From positions 1,178,001-1,242,000 of the forward strand of contig NZ_CP133262.1 of NCBI RefSeq assembly GCF_030915405.1: DNA of 64,000 bases, in the 5' to 3' direction. The stretch is from Neobacillus nitrireducens (GTDB lineage: Bacteria > Bacillota > Bacilli > Bacillales > Cytobacillaceae). A program made the translations under genes and the position numbers. Below, piece after piece: positions 1-9,158 of the stretch (positions are counted from its first letter, which is position 1; every line of letters starts with the position of its first letter). The notes under the pieces are model-generated. The model was not told where the DNA came from and did no database searches. It was given only the letters and a program-made list of their open reading frames with translations.

Positions 1-1
1 G

Positions 2-610
2 AGCTACGAGGAACAGGCGGTGAAAGAAGATGTTGCTTTATGTGTCCAATTAAACAGCAAAGAAAAAGTGAATGATGTCTACCTTGTACACACACAAAGT
101 ATCAAACCATTTGACTTCACAGAAGAAGGTATCGGGGCAAAAGCATCTTATCGCGTCATTAAGCAAAAAGAAAACTCTCCAGACTCACACACAAAAGAAC
201 CCGAAGAATCCGTCACGTTTATCACAAATGAAGTAAGTATTATGCAACAGAAAACGGAAAAAGGTTATCACTTTATCTTGGTGGTAAATAATCGTGAAAT
301 GGGAATGGTTGCTTCAATCGAAGAAGAAGTACTCAGAACCGTGAAAGGATCATTGCAGCTTAAAGAGAAAGTGAAAGAGCATGTAAATGTTAACACAGAT
401 AGAAAGATAGATATGGCTGTCTTCGTAGACAAGAATAAAAAGAGGATCATCCGGGGAGGCAATATCTTTCAGGATCATAAAGTTTATGCACCAATCCGAA
501 TAGCTTTCGAGGGCAGTAAAAGAAAATTTATAGTATTTTCTCCTGCCGCATTAGATTTCATCGGTCCGGGTGATCAGAACCAATCCAATTTAAGGATGAG
601 GAGGTGTTGA
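2..610 (+). CDS. Unknown protein, C-terminal part (5' end outside the window)
   Basis: I do not recognise this protein. The frame is open from base 2, before the first possible start (GTG at 20), and no good ribosome binding site precedes that GTG, so this is probably the 3' part of a longer gene. About 200 residues are visible. They are hydrophilic and rich in Lys and Glu, with no signal peptide, membrane segment or known motif that I can see. The last 20 residues include a glycine-rich stretch (FIGPGDQ) and end in a basic tail. It could be a truncated accessory protein, but nothing in the neighbourhood indicates a job. A hairpin terminator lies about 160 bases downstream. Confidence 0.55.
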   Translation, partial: SYEEQAVKEDVALCVQLNSKEKVNDVYLVHTQSIKPFDFTEEGIGAKASYRVIKQKENSPDSHTKEPEESVTFITNEVSIMQQKTEKGYHFILVVNNREMGMVASIEEEVLRTVKGSLQLKEKVKEHVNVNTDRKIDMAVFVDKNKKRIIRGGNIFQDHKVYAPIRIAFEGSKRKFIVFSPAALDFIGPGDQNQSNLRMRRC

Positions 611-767
611 TTAGGATTGTCCTTTTTGAAAAAACTTCATACTAGTAAAATCGAAACAAAAGGATTAAATGGATAATCCTTTTCGATAATTAATCTTTAG
701 GAAAGGAATAAATAATTGGCTGTAAGCCTAATTGACTAAGGAAAACGATTGAATTCATATAAAATAA

Positions 768-797
768 GGACTTAACCAGGGAGTTAAGTCCTTTTTA
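768..797. terminator. Bidirectional rho-independent terminator
   Basis: A perfect 9 bp stem, GGACTTAAC / GTTAAGTCC, has a 6 nt loop and is followed by TTTTT on the plus strand, with A-rich sequence on the other side. It lies between the convergent ends of the left-edge gene and the MMPL transporter, so it can serve both. Confidence 0.8.
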
Positions 798-847
798 CTG
801 TCCAAATAATTACATATGCAGACATTTAATGATGTGAAACATAGTAC

Positions 848-3800
848 TTATATTACATTTTCCTCGAAATCTAAGTCATCTGCCTTTTTCCTTGAAAATA
901 AATTGGCAAGTGCATCTGGGAGAGCGATCATTGCCGGCAAAAAGACAGGAAGCAGGACAAAGCAAAGCACTACAAGGCCTGTAATAACAGCTATTGCCAA
1001 TTCAAAAAGAAGCAAAATTCCGGAAGGCATCAGAGTAGCAAAAGTACCGCCAAGTATGATGACCGCGGATATGATTACCCCGCCTGTCTGCCGCGAAGCC
1101 AGTACGATTGCCTCTTTTGGCGATAACAGTGGATACTCCTTAAAGCGCATCATCAGGAATATACTGTAGTCCACTCCCAGGGCCACAATGATAATGAATG
1201 AGAAAAATGGAACGAACGAAGAGATACCTTCATATCCCATTAAATCTATGAAAATATAATTGATCATATACATGGCTGAATAGTATGCTCCTAGGAGAGA
1301 CCCCGTGATGAAAATCGGAATCCAGAAAGATCTAATTACAAAGAACAGCACAAGTAATACTCCGATAATCACGATAGCTGTTGTTTTATTTAGATCACGG
1401 CTCAATATATTATTCATATCATTTGTTGTGGCACTTGGTCCTGAAACCCCAGACTTTGCCTGTGAAAGGCCTGTGCCTTTAAGTCCAGTTGAAACGGTTG
1501 AATTTATTTTATTGATTGTAGTTAAAGCTTCTTTTGAATAAGGGTCAGCTTTTAATACAATAATCATTTTCGTGATTTTTCGATCTTTGGACATAAACGC
1601 GTCTAATGATTTTTTGAAGTTTTTGTCCGTCAACGCTTCCTTTGGAATAAAGAAAGTTTTATTTGTTTTAAATTGCGTTAAGAAACCGTTCGTTTGTCCT
1701 AATCCGTCAGAAATTTGCTCCAATCCGCCATTAACATCGAACAGCTTTTCGCCAAAGGTGCTGAATCCATTGAGGCCGTCTACAAGTTGTTGCTGACCTG
1801 ATTTCATCTGACCCAGCCCATTGGTTACATTATTCATATTTGTAACGATTGTGCCTATTCCTGAAGATGCTTTCCCAAGACCGCTTTCGAGTTTTTTCAA
1901 ACCATCAGCCATTTGGGATAGACCGCCGCTTATTCTTTCCAGGTTTTTATTGGCTGTACCAAAACCAGAAGTTACGGCATTATAATTTTCATTTAATGTT
2001 TGTATTCCTTCCGGTGTCATTTGATTTAAAGATGAAGATAACTGATCGATGGTTTGCTTTAATGCCTGGTAATTAGCGTCACTCTTAGAATCTGAATAAC
2101 TATTTCCTAGAGCATCCACCATTAATTGCATTTGAGATAGTGCACCTTTTACGCCAAGAAGAGCGTTCGCTGCATCTTGGTAGTGAGTTCCCATCTCTTT
2201 GTACCCAGCCTGCATTTTTCCATAATTATCAGCTAATACTGCAATCCCATTACTCATCTTGGAGAGATTCGTTTCTATTGCAGCTATACCATTGCTGATT
2301 GTTTGGGAATTACTTGCCCCATCATCGATACCAGCTTGGATTTGCTTTAATCCATTGGTTAAGGCAGCCACACCATCTTGTAGCTTTGCCGTGCCATCCA
2401 CCATTTGACTTACCTTTGAAAAGTCCGCTGATCCCAGTTTGTCTTGAGCCAGCTTTAATCCATCATTTATTTGGTCCACACCATTTTGAGTTTTTGAAAT
2501 CCCATCCGTAACGGCCCCCATTTGACTATCGACGTAGAAATCCTCAATTTGCTTTCCTTGAGGTTGTGTTACGGAAGAAACTTGTTTCACACCTTTAATT
2601 CGCTTCAGTCTTTCGGTTAAGTTATCAATTACGGCAAGCGATTCATTTGTATCCAGGGCTTCACTATGTTCAATTGCTACAGTAGCAGGCATGGCCTGGC
2701 CTTTACCAAAATGCTCCGCAATTAAATTAAAACCTTTAGTCGAAGGATATTTATTTCCAAGTTCACCAATGGTATCAAAGTTAAGCTTTTCCTCATGTAA
2801 ATACACCATCGGCCCGATGATCAAAAGAATTACGAGCACTGGCAGGAGAGGATGCTTTGTTGCATAGGAGGATGTTTTACCCCAGAATTTGTTTTCCTTA
2901 TGACCCAATACATTTTTGGAAGGCCAGAAAAGTTTTTGGCCTAACACTTTCATGATGAGAGGGGTTAGGGTCAAGATTTCCAGTAAAAGGATTGTTACAC
3001 CAATTACCACGACAACCCCGGATTTATAAATGGGTGATTCAGCAAAAACAAGTGCAAGGAAAGCAATAAAAACAGTGAGAATACTATAAGCAATTGTTTT
3101 TCCTGCCGTTTTATAGGTGTTTACGATTGATTCATCGATCGAGTGGCCTTGAGATAACTCTTCTCTAAATCGATTAAATAGTAGGATGTTGTAATCTGTA
3201 CCTATCCCAAAGAGAATCAGTATTAGAAGCATTTGCGTCAGACTTGTAATCGGAAATCCTGCTTTATCAATTAATTGAGCGGCAATTCCCATCGAACAAA
3301 GATAGGAAAAGGCTACAGCCACTAAAGAGATCAAAGGAGTAACTACTGACCTAAAGGCAATGACCAGTACGACTAAAATAAAGATAACTGTCAATGCAGC
3401 ACTTTTCTCGACACCACCTTGAGATGCCTTCAGATAATCATTATTGATAAAGTCTTCACCGCTTAGATAGTATTTCACAGGAACTTGACTGAGTTCTTTA
3501 TCCAGTTCTTTTTTTATATCATCTATTTCTCTTGATTTCTTATCAAGCTTAAAGCTGACCATTAGAGTGGTGCCATCTTTAGAAACTAATGAGCTTTTGG
3601 CATCCGGCATACTGAAAGGATCAATCATATCTGTAATCCCTAGCAATGTGCTGCTATCGCTAATATCCTTGACAGCGTCACCGATTTTGTCCATTTCATT
3701 ATCTGAAATTTTATCCTTATCATAAAAAACAATCAGATCGTTAGTACCTTTTGCAGTATCAATCTTCTTTAGAATATGATCGGCGACCACGGAGGGGCTG

Positions 3801-3931
3801 TTGTTATTTGCACCCTGCTGCCCTTTTTGTCTTAATATTGCATTGATGTCTGGCTGAATGACTGTAAGCACGATCGTCGCGATTAGCCATATAGAGAAAA
3901 TGGCCCAACGGCCTTTTATAATCTTTCTCAT
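848..3931 (-). CDS. MMPL/RND-type efflux or lipid exporter (YdgH-like)
   Basis: A large integral membrane protein of the MMPL (RND) family, which uses the proton gradient to export lipids or drugs. Two halves repeat the family plan. A first membrane helix (about residues 8-28) is followed by an external loop and a helix bundle carrying the DY motif GIGTDYNILLF. A second bundle carries ALGVDYSIFLMMRF near the C-terminus. Between them is a long, repetitive, glycine-rich segment (repeats like L-x-G-x-x-x-x-x-G-x-x-Q) predicted to form an extended coiled coil outside the cell, as in B. subtilis YdgH and YhgE. The best ribosome binding site (GGGAGG, 8 nt spacing) points to the ATG at 3931; an in-frame ATG 14 codons upstream has none. 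It is divergent from a TetR-type gene that probably controls it. The substrate is unknown. Confidence 0.88.
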   Translation of the reverse strand: MRKIIKGRWAIFSIWLIATIVLTVIQPDINAILRQKGQQGANNNSPSVVADHILKKIDTAKGTNDLIVFYDKDKISDNEMDKIGDAVKDISDSSTLLGITDMIDPFSMPDAKSSLVSKDGTTLMVSFKLDKKSREIDDIKKELDKELSQVPVKYYLSGEDFINNDYLKASQGGVEKSAALTVIFILVVLVIAFRSVVTPLISLVAVAFSYLCSMGIAAQLIDKAGFPITSLTQMLLILILFGIGTDYNILLFNRFREELSQGHSIDESIVNTYKTAGKTIAYSILTVFIAFLALVFAESPIYKSGVVVVIGVTILLLEILTLTPLIMKVLGQKLFWPSKNVLGHKENKFWGKTSSYATKHPLLPVLVILLIIGPMVYLHEEKLNFDTIGELGNKYPSTKGFNLIAEHFGKGQAMPATVAIEHSEALDTNESLAVIDNLTERLKRIKGVKQVSSVTQPQGKQIEDFYVDSQMGAVTDGISKTQNGVDQINDGLKLAQDKLGSADFSKVSQMVDGTAKLQDGVAALTNGLKQIQAGIDDGASNSQTISNGIAAIETNLSKMSNGIAVLADNYGKMQAGYKEMGTHYQDAANALLGVKGALSQMQLMVDALGNSYSDSKSDANYQALKQTIDQLSSSLNQMTPEGIQTLNENYNAVTSGFGTANKNLERISGGLSQMADGLKKLESGLGKASSGIGTIVTNMNNVTNGLGQMKSGQQQLVDGLNGFSTFGEKLFDVNGGLEQISDGLGQTNGFLTQFKTNKTFFIPKEALTDKNFKKSLDAFMSKDRKITKMIIVLKADPYSKEALTTINKINSTVSTGLKGTGLSQAKSGVSGPSATTNDMNNILSRDLNKTTAIVIIGVLLVLFFVIRSFWIPIFITGSLLGAYYSAMYMINYIFIDLMGYEGISSFVPFFSFIIIVALGVDYSIFLMMRFKEYPLLSPKEAIVLASRQTGGVIISAVIILGGTFATLMPSGILLLFELAIAVITGLVVLCFVLLPVFLPAMIALPDALANLFSRKKADDLDFEENVI

Positions 3932-3996
3932 CTTATATATCCTCCCAGCTAATTTCGTAATAAATTTTTTCATACAACACGTTCAAACAACGAGTT

Positions 3997-4122
3997 ATTA
4001 TTTAAACACATTGTTGATTTAATGGCATGAAAAAAGTATATTAAATCTAATGGGAGGTAACAATAAGCAATTTGAATACATGTGTTATTAAACGTACAAA
4101 TATTTATTACATTGTTTAATAA
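3997..4122. promoter_or_regulatory. Candidate TetR operators between the MMPL and tetR genes
   Basis: The divergent promoter region holds TTATTAAAC (4085-4093) and its exact complement GTTTAATAA (4114-4122), separated by 20 bp, plus a related TTATTTAAAC at 3997-4006. The recurring half-site suggests binding of the neighbouring TetR-family protein. This is inference from position and symmetry. Confidence 0.4.
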
Positions 4123-4166
4123 AAGCCATTGAGAAGTTTTGGTTCTTTTTAGAGGAGGAGCAGAAT

Positions 4167-4712
4167 ATGGTTGGAATTAAAGGAAACCGGCGAACATTGT
4201 ATAGCAAAAAAGTAATGATTGATGCTTTTTTAATGCTGCTTCAAGAAAAACCCCTTAATAAAATTACAGTTACCGATATTTGCAAGGAAGCAGATATTAA
4301 TCGTGGAACTTTTTATTCCTATTACAATGATCCGTTTGATTTAATGAGAAGTATTGAGGAAGAAATGATAGAGAAAATGATGAGTACCATAAATATTTCT
4401 GGGGACGAATCTCTCCAAAATATGTTAAATGAAATATTCAATTTGATCCTCGAAAATAAAGAGTTTTGTAAAATACTTTTTAATGAAAAAAATAGCTCTT
4501 ATGTCCTAAGCACCCTATTGAATTCTGCTTATGAAAAAAAAATAGAAGATATAAAAAAACAATTCCCTATGGCGAACGAGACTCAATTAGAATATTATTT
4601 CACCTATGTAACGGGAGGAACAATTGAAATCATACGAAAATGGATAAATGATGATATGAAAATTCCTGCTAGAGAAGTGATACGTATCTTAGAAAGTTTG
4701 TACGAGACTTGA
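4167..4712 (+). CDS. TetR/AcrR family transcriptional regulator
   Basis: A dimeric repressor-type regulator of 181 residues. The N-terminal helix-turn-helix is clear: MIDAFLMLLQEKPLNKITVTDICKEA lies at about 17-42, followed by the recognition helix INRGTFYSYYNDPFDLM. The C-terminal two thirds is the helical ligand-binding part typical of the TetR_C_7 group that starts with genes like B. subtilis YcgE/YxbF neighbours. A strong GAGGAGGAG binding site sits 6 bases before the ATG. It is divergent from the MMPL exporter, so the most likely job is repression of that exporter until a lipid or drug ligand binds. Confidence 0.88.
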   Translation: MVGIKGNRRTLYSKKVMIDAFLMLLQEKPLNKITVTDICKEADINRGTFYSYYNDPFDLMRSIEEEMIEKMMSTINISGDESLQNMLNEIFNLILENKEFCKILFNEKNSSYVLSTLLNSAYEKKIEDIKKQFPMANETQLEYYFTYVTGGTIEIIRKWINDDMKIPAREVIRILESLYET

Positions 4713-4721
4713 TCACAACAA

Positions 4722-4744
4722 AAAGGCCACGATTAGTGACCTTT
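4722..4744. terminator. Hairpin between convergent tetR and gdhA
   Basis: Stem AAAGGCCAC / GTGACCTTT has one internal mismatch and a 5 nt loop, with A-rich sequence before it. It lies between two convergent stop codons. The T tract is short, so terminator strength is uncertain. Confidence 0.55.
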
Positions 4745-4758
4745 CATCGTTGTAAGAT

Positions 4759-6153
<1,395 letters not shown>

Positions 6154-6231
6154 CTAATAAATTTTAAAGTTGAGAAGATTCCCTTTTTTTATATTTGTTT
6201 TTATTTTATAATTTTATAATTAATAGTTTCA

Positions 6232-6246
6232 ATCTCGATTTTCGAT
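6232..6246. promoter_or_regulatory. LysR-type box ATC-N9-GAT
   Basis: ATCTCGATTTTCGAT fits the LysR-family recognition pattern ATC-N9-GAT exactly. It sits in the gap between gdhA and the divergent gltC-like gene, where a LysR regulator would be expected to act on both promoters. Confidence 0.55.
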
Positions 6247-6253
6247 GATATTC

Positions 6254-6268
6254 ATGCGTTTAACGCAT
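6254..6268. promoter_or_regulatory. 15 bp perfect palindrome before the lysR gene
   Basis: ATGCGTT-T-AACGCAT is perfectly symmetric and ends 19 bases before the regulator's start codon, overlapping the expected leader. It may be a second operator, for autoregulation or for another regulator. Confidence 0.4.
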
Positions 6269-6287
6269 TAAGCTGGAGTGAAAAAAA

Positions 6288-7199
6288 ATGGAGACGAGGC
6301 AAATTCAATATTTCCTAGAAGTGGCAAAAAGAGAGCATGTTACAGAAGCAGCAAACGCCTTACACGTTGCCCAATCTTCGGTTAGCAGACAAATCTTCAA
6401 TTTAGAAGACGAATTAGGTGTGAAACTTTTTATCCGTGAGGGAAGAAGCGTTAAATTAACCCCTCTTGGCAGAATTTTTTATGAACGAATGAAGCAAGTG
6501 TGGAATTTAATGGAGGATGCAAAGAGAGAAGTAGAAGAAAATTTAAATCCTGAAAAAGGAACCGTTCGAATTGCATTCCCAATTAGCATGGCGGCCCATA
6601 CATTGCCATCCATAATATACGCTTTTCGCACTCGCTACCCAGAAGCGAAATTTCAAATGAGCAATGCCCTTTATTATGATTTAATTGATGGTGTTATAAA
6701 TGGTGAATATAATTTGGCCATGATTGCCCCTATGCCCAATCAGGAAAAAGAGACAAAAATTAAAGGCGCGACTCTTTTTACAGAAAATATCGTCGCCCTC
6801 CTCCCTCTTCATCATCCATTATCTGACCGAGAATCAATTCGTCTGAGGGATTTAAGAAGTGACCCATTTTGTGTCCTTCCTGAAGGGTTGGTATTCCGCG
6901 AACAGGTTGTGAAAGCATGTTATGCTGCAGGTTTTCCACCTCAAATTGCTTTTGAAGGAAAGGATATTGATGCATTAAAAGGGTTAGTCTCTGCAGGTTT
7001 GGGGGTAGCATTGATGCCAGAGATGACCTTGGTAGATAACACACCGCGGTCCACTGTTGTGATTCCTATTTCAGATGTGAACCTCACACGAACAGTCGGT
7101 GTCATCTACCCGACCCATCGTAAACTGCTTCCTACCGAAGCATTATTTTATGATTTCCTGCTTGAAACCTATAAAAGATTAAATGAGTTTCGAAACTAA
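6288..7199 (+). CDS. GltC-like LysR family transcriptional regulator
   Basis: A LysR-type activator or repressor of 303 residues. The N-terminal winged helix-turn-helix reads METRQIQYFLEVAKREHVTE followed by AANALHVAQSSVSRQI, and the effector-binding domain starts near residue 90 with GTVRIAFPISMAAHTLP. The sequence runs close to B. subtilis GltC along its whole length, including the FTENIVALLPLHHPL and GLVSAGLGVALMPE segments. GltC activates glutamate synthase in response to glutamate dehydrogenase and metabolite levels. Here the divergent gene is glutamate dehydrogenase itself, so this paralogue probably controls gdhA. I leave the symbol empty because true gltC normally neighbours gltAB. 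Confidence 0.88.
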   Translation: METRQIQYFLEVAKREHVTEAANALHVAQSSVSRQIFNLEDELGVKLFIREGRSVKLTPLGRIFYERMKQVWNLMEDAKREVEENLNPEKGTVRIAFPISMAAHTLPSIIYAFRTRYPEAKFQMSNALYYDLIDGVINGEYNLAMIAPMPNQEKETKIKGATLFTENIVALLPLHHPLSDRESIRLRDLRSDPFCVLPEGLVFREQVVKACYAAGFPPQIAFEGKDIDALKGLVSAGLGVALMPEMTLVDNTPRSTVVIPISDVNLTRTVGVIYPTHRKLLPTEALFYDFLLETYKRLNEFRN

Positions 7200-7290
7200 A
7201 AAATTGCACCTGTATTGCTAATTGGCATCTAGCCAATACTAGAAGCTATGGAAAATAGGAAACAAATGAAAAAACTCAAAGAATGAATCC

Positions 7291-7356
7291 ATGTCTGACC
7301 GGGTGGATCGGCTAATTAATAAGGGGATAATTGTATTAGAGGAGGAATCGCAATGA
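7291..7356 (+). CDS. Short leader-like ORF overlapping the next gene
   Basis: A 21-codon frame (MSDRVDRLINKGIIVLEEESQ would be its product, 21 residues) ends in TGA that overlaps the next start in an ATGA arrangement. The ribosome binding site of the next gene (GAGGAGG) lies within it. It may couple translation of the helicase-loader gene, or be the tail of a lost phage gene. There is no other evidence that it is a real gene. Confidence 0.3.
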   Translation: MSDRVDRLINKGIIVLEEESQ

Positions 7357-7691
7357 CCAAGGAAGAGGCAGTCAAGCTTTTAATACTTATTGAATCGGTT
7401 TATCCCAACTGCGTATTTAAGGACGAGACGGTCCAGCAATGGTTCCAATTTTGTTCTGAAATGGATTATGAAAAGGTAATGACGAAGGTGAAAATCCACA
7501 TTCGAAAAAGTCCTTTTCCACCTGCGATTGCCGATATTGCTGTATTCCCGTTTGAAGAAAATGATTTTCCGGAAACATTACAAAAATGGATGAAGAAATG
7601 CCGGGAGAGAATGGATCGCGAACGCAAACCTAACCAACAAAATACATTACCAGAATGGCTTGCCGAATATTCAGCTCGAAAATCTGTTTGA
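7353..7691 (+). CDS. Phage-type replicative helicase loader/inhibitor (G39P-like)
   Basis: A small protein of 112 residues that matches the pattern of the phage SPP1 G39P family (loader and inhibitor of the phage DnaB-type helicase). The pattern is an N-terminus MTKEEAVKLLILIESVYPN, then a W-x-x-x-C segment, DYEKVMTKVKIHIRKSPFPP and AIADI. This family belongs to phage replication modules. No primase, SSB, DnaD-like or structural phage gene is next to it, so it is an orphan, probably a relic of a former prophage. A strong ribosome binding site GAGGAGG is present. Recognition is from memory of the family pattern, not from a search. Confidence 0.6.
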   Translation: MTKEEAVKLLILIESVYPNCVFKDETVQQWFQFCSEMDYEKVMTKVKIHIRKSPFPPAIADIAVFPFEENDFPETLQKWMKKCRERMDRERKPNQQNTLPEWLAEYSARKSV

Positions 7692-7726
7692 AGCAGAGGG
7701 CATTTTTTCCCCTTATACATAAAAAA

Positions 7727-7755
7727 AGTCCCACTTTCGATATGAAAGTGGGACT
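7727..7755. repeat. Hairpin A, left (outer end of decayed IS element)
   Basis: A 12 bp perfect stem AGTCCCACTTTC / GAAAGTGGGACT. An almost identical hairpin (11 bp core the same) stands at 9102-9128, on the other side of the IS1182-like remnant. A T tract does not follow directly; a second hairpin does. It may mark the ancestral element end and also act as a terminator for the upstream gene. Confidence 0.65.
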
Positions 7756-7760
7756 CAGAT

Positions 7761-7787
7761 TGTCGAGAAAGGGTGCTTTTCTCGGCA
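7761..7787. terminator. Hairpin B, left; terminator-like
   Basis: TGTCGAGAAA / TTTTCTCGGCA with a 6 nt loop, followed by ATTTTTCTTTTC. It stands just inside hairpin A. A counterpart with the same GTCGAG core is at 9073-9099 in mirrored order, so hairpins A-B and B'-A' bracket the element symmetrically. Confidence 0.6.
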
Positions 7788-7840
7788 ATTTTTCTTTTCA
7801 CCGAAACCAATTATTGATTTTTGTCCCTGCTAATTGTCCT

Positions 7841-7970
7841 GTTGATTTGCGCTCCAGGCACTTCGCTTTCCGCGGGCGTGCCGGGGAGCCTCCTCGGCGC
7901 TGAAGCGCCTGCGGGGTCTCCCCTGCCCCGTACTCCCGCAGGAGTCTTCGTGCCTTCCGCGCAAATCAAC
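7841..7970. repeat. 130 bp GC-rich repeat, left copy
   Basis: A GC-rich block (unlike the AT-rich surroundings) bounded by inverted arms GTTGATTTGCGC (7841-7852) and GCGCAAATCAAC (7959-7970). The inner 94 or so bases are identical, in opposite orientation, to the copy at 8865-8994, while the arms differ between copies in a compensating way (see findings). Overlapping open frames here come from the GC bias and are not genes. Confidence 0.9.
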
Positions 7971-7979
7971 TGGGAGAAA

Positions 7980-8816
7980 TCAACCTGAAGAATCGCCACA
8001 CAATTTTTCCAACTTGGCTAAGTGGGTGGCAATCTTTTTCATATTTTGGCAGGCTGCCGTAAGGAGAGCCTATTCACTTGCTTTCTTTAATCCCCGTAAC
8101 CAGCAATAGCGAAGCCCCTGAATCATGAACATTTCATGGAGTAACATATACATCGGTAATAATGTTAAATTTCATATCAGTAGTCCGGTGATCAAGATAA
8201 CAAAACATTTCCTGCTTATTTTCGCGAGACATAAAACCACATTCAGGATTAGTGGTACTTGTTTGAGTTTCTTTTGTTTCCTTCTTTTCATTTAACGGCT
8301 TTTTGCCGTGCGCTATTCTATCCACTTCAACGGCTTTATTTAATTCATTAAAATATTCAAATGGGTAGAATCCGAAAATATGACACGACCACCTACCATC
8401 TTGTGGTTCATTGCATGAAGGACGATTTCATCAAATAATTCCTGAAAAATATCGGTACAATTAAATAGGTGCTGGCGATTCCAACTGGTCGTAGAGTGGT
8501 GTGGAACAGGATCTTTGAACTTCAAACCTCAAAACCAGCGGTAAGCAACATTCATTTCAATTTCTCTTTGTAATTGTCTTTCTAAACGGATACCGTAAAT
8601 ATAACCAATAAACATCATTTTAAATAGAATAAGTGGGTCGGAAGAGCGTCCATTGTCATTACTATAAAACGGACGAACTTTTTCAAGAAGGAAAGAAAAA
8701 TCAATAAATTTATCAATCAAACGAATAAGGTGATAATCAGGAACTAATTCATCAATTGAAACAAATTCATATTCATTTTGGCTAGATTCTTTTGGCTTAA
8801 ACATTGATTTCACCAC
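7980..8816 (-). pseudogene. Decayed IS1182-family transposase
   Basis: Reading the minus strand, the frame begins MVKSMFKPKESSQNEYEFVS and continues with the DUF772-type N-terminus (IDELVPDYHLIRLIDKFIDF, then SDPLILFKMMFIGYIYGIR). After VAYRWF the frame is cut by TGA at 8529-8531, where the family has a leucine, and then continues in frame (GLKFKDPVPHHSTTSWNR to MVGGRVIFSDSTHL). Next comes an internal deletion with frameshift near 8350, then ELNKAVEVDRIAHGKKPLNE to YLDHRTTDMKFNIITDVYVTP. A TGA then stands where a glycine is expected, followed by a larger deletion to the C-terminal tail (GLRYCWLRGLKKASE, then NMKKIATHLAKLEKL). Two stop codons and at least two deletions make it inactive. Confidence 0.85.
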
Positions 8817-8864
8817 TTTTTATTAGATATTGGTAGATCATTAAGACTTTATTAATAACACTCT

Positions 8865-8994
8865 GTTGATTGGTACGGAAGACACGAAGACTCCTGCGGG
8901 AGTACGGGGCAGGGGAGACCCCGCAGGCGCTTCAGCGCCGAGGAGGCTCCCCGGCACGCCCGCGGAAAGCGAAGTGTCTGGAGTACCAATCAAC
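8865..8994. repeat. 130 bp GC-rich repeat, right copy (inverted)
   Basis: Same length as the left copy and opposite in orientation. The arms here are GTTGATTGGTAC (8865-8876) and GTACCAATCAAC (8983-8994). The interior is identical to the left copy over about 94 bases. The 342 bases between the transposase start and the Wadjet operon contain only this repeat and hairpins B' and A'. Confidence 0.9.
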
Positions 8995-9072
8995 AGACAA
9001 GTCCCAAAGCTTGTACTAATAATATTATGGCGAATTAACGCAGTGAATTATTAAAGTATTTTATGAAGTAAA

Positions 9073-9128
9073 AGGCTGTCGAGAGTTTCTCGACAGCCTG
9101 TGTCCCACTTTCGATTTGAAAGTGGGAC
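9073..9128. terminator. Hairpins B' and A', right end of the element
   Basis: B' is an 11 bp stem AGGCTGTCGAG / CTCGACAGCCT (9073-9099). A' is GTCCCACTTTC / GAAAGTGGGAC (9102-9128). They stand 31 bases beyond the jetC stop codon and could terminate the Wadjet operon as well as mark the end of the IS remnant. Confidence 0.65.
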
Positions 9129-9158
9129 TTCCCGTTCATCCTCAACTAATGTATTACC

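Larger units (their letters stand above)
7727..9128. mobile_element. Remnant of an IS1182-like element with nested inverted ends
   Basis: From outside to inside the order is hairpin A, hairpin B, GC-rich repeat, broken transposase, GC-rich repeat inverted, hairpin B', hairpin A'. I read the hairpins as the terminal parts of the ancestral insertion sequence, and the GC-rich repeats as separate small elements that sit just inside each end. No flanking target duplication was identified. Confidence 0.6.

Noticed and set aside
848..3973. MMPL start at the upstream ATG 3973
   Set aside because: No ribosome binding site there, while GGGAGG stands 8 bases before the ATG at 3931.
7811..7999. Open frames through the GC-rich repeats (also 8866-9054)
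   Set aside because: They exist because GC-rich sequence has few stop codons; the same protein-like stretch appears in both copies only because the DNA is repeated.
7200..9130. A resident prophage
   Set aside because: Only one phage-type gene is present; no integrase, structural, lysis or other replication genes are seen.
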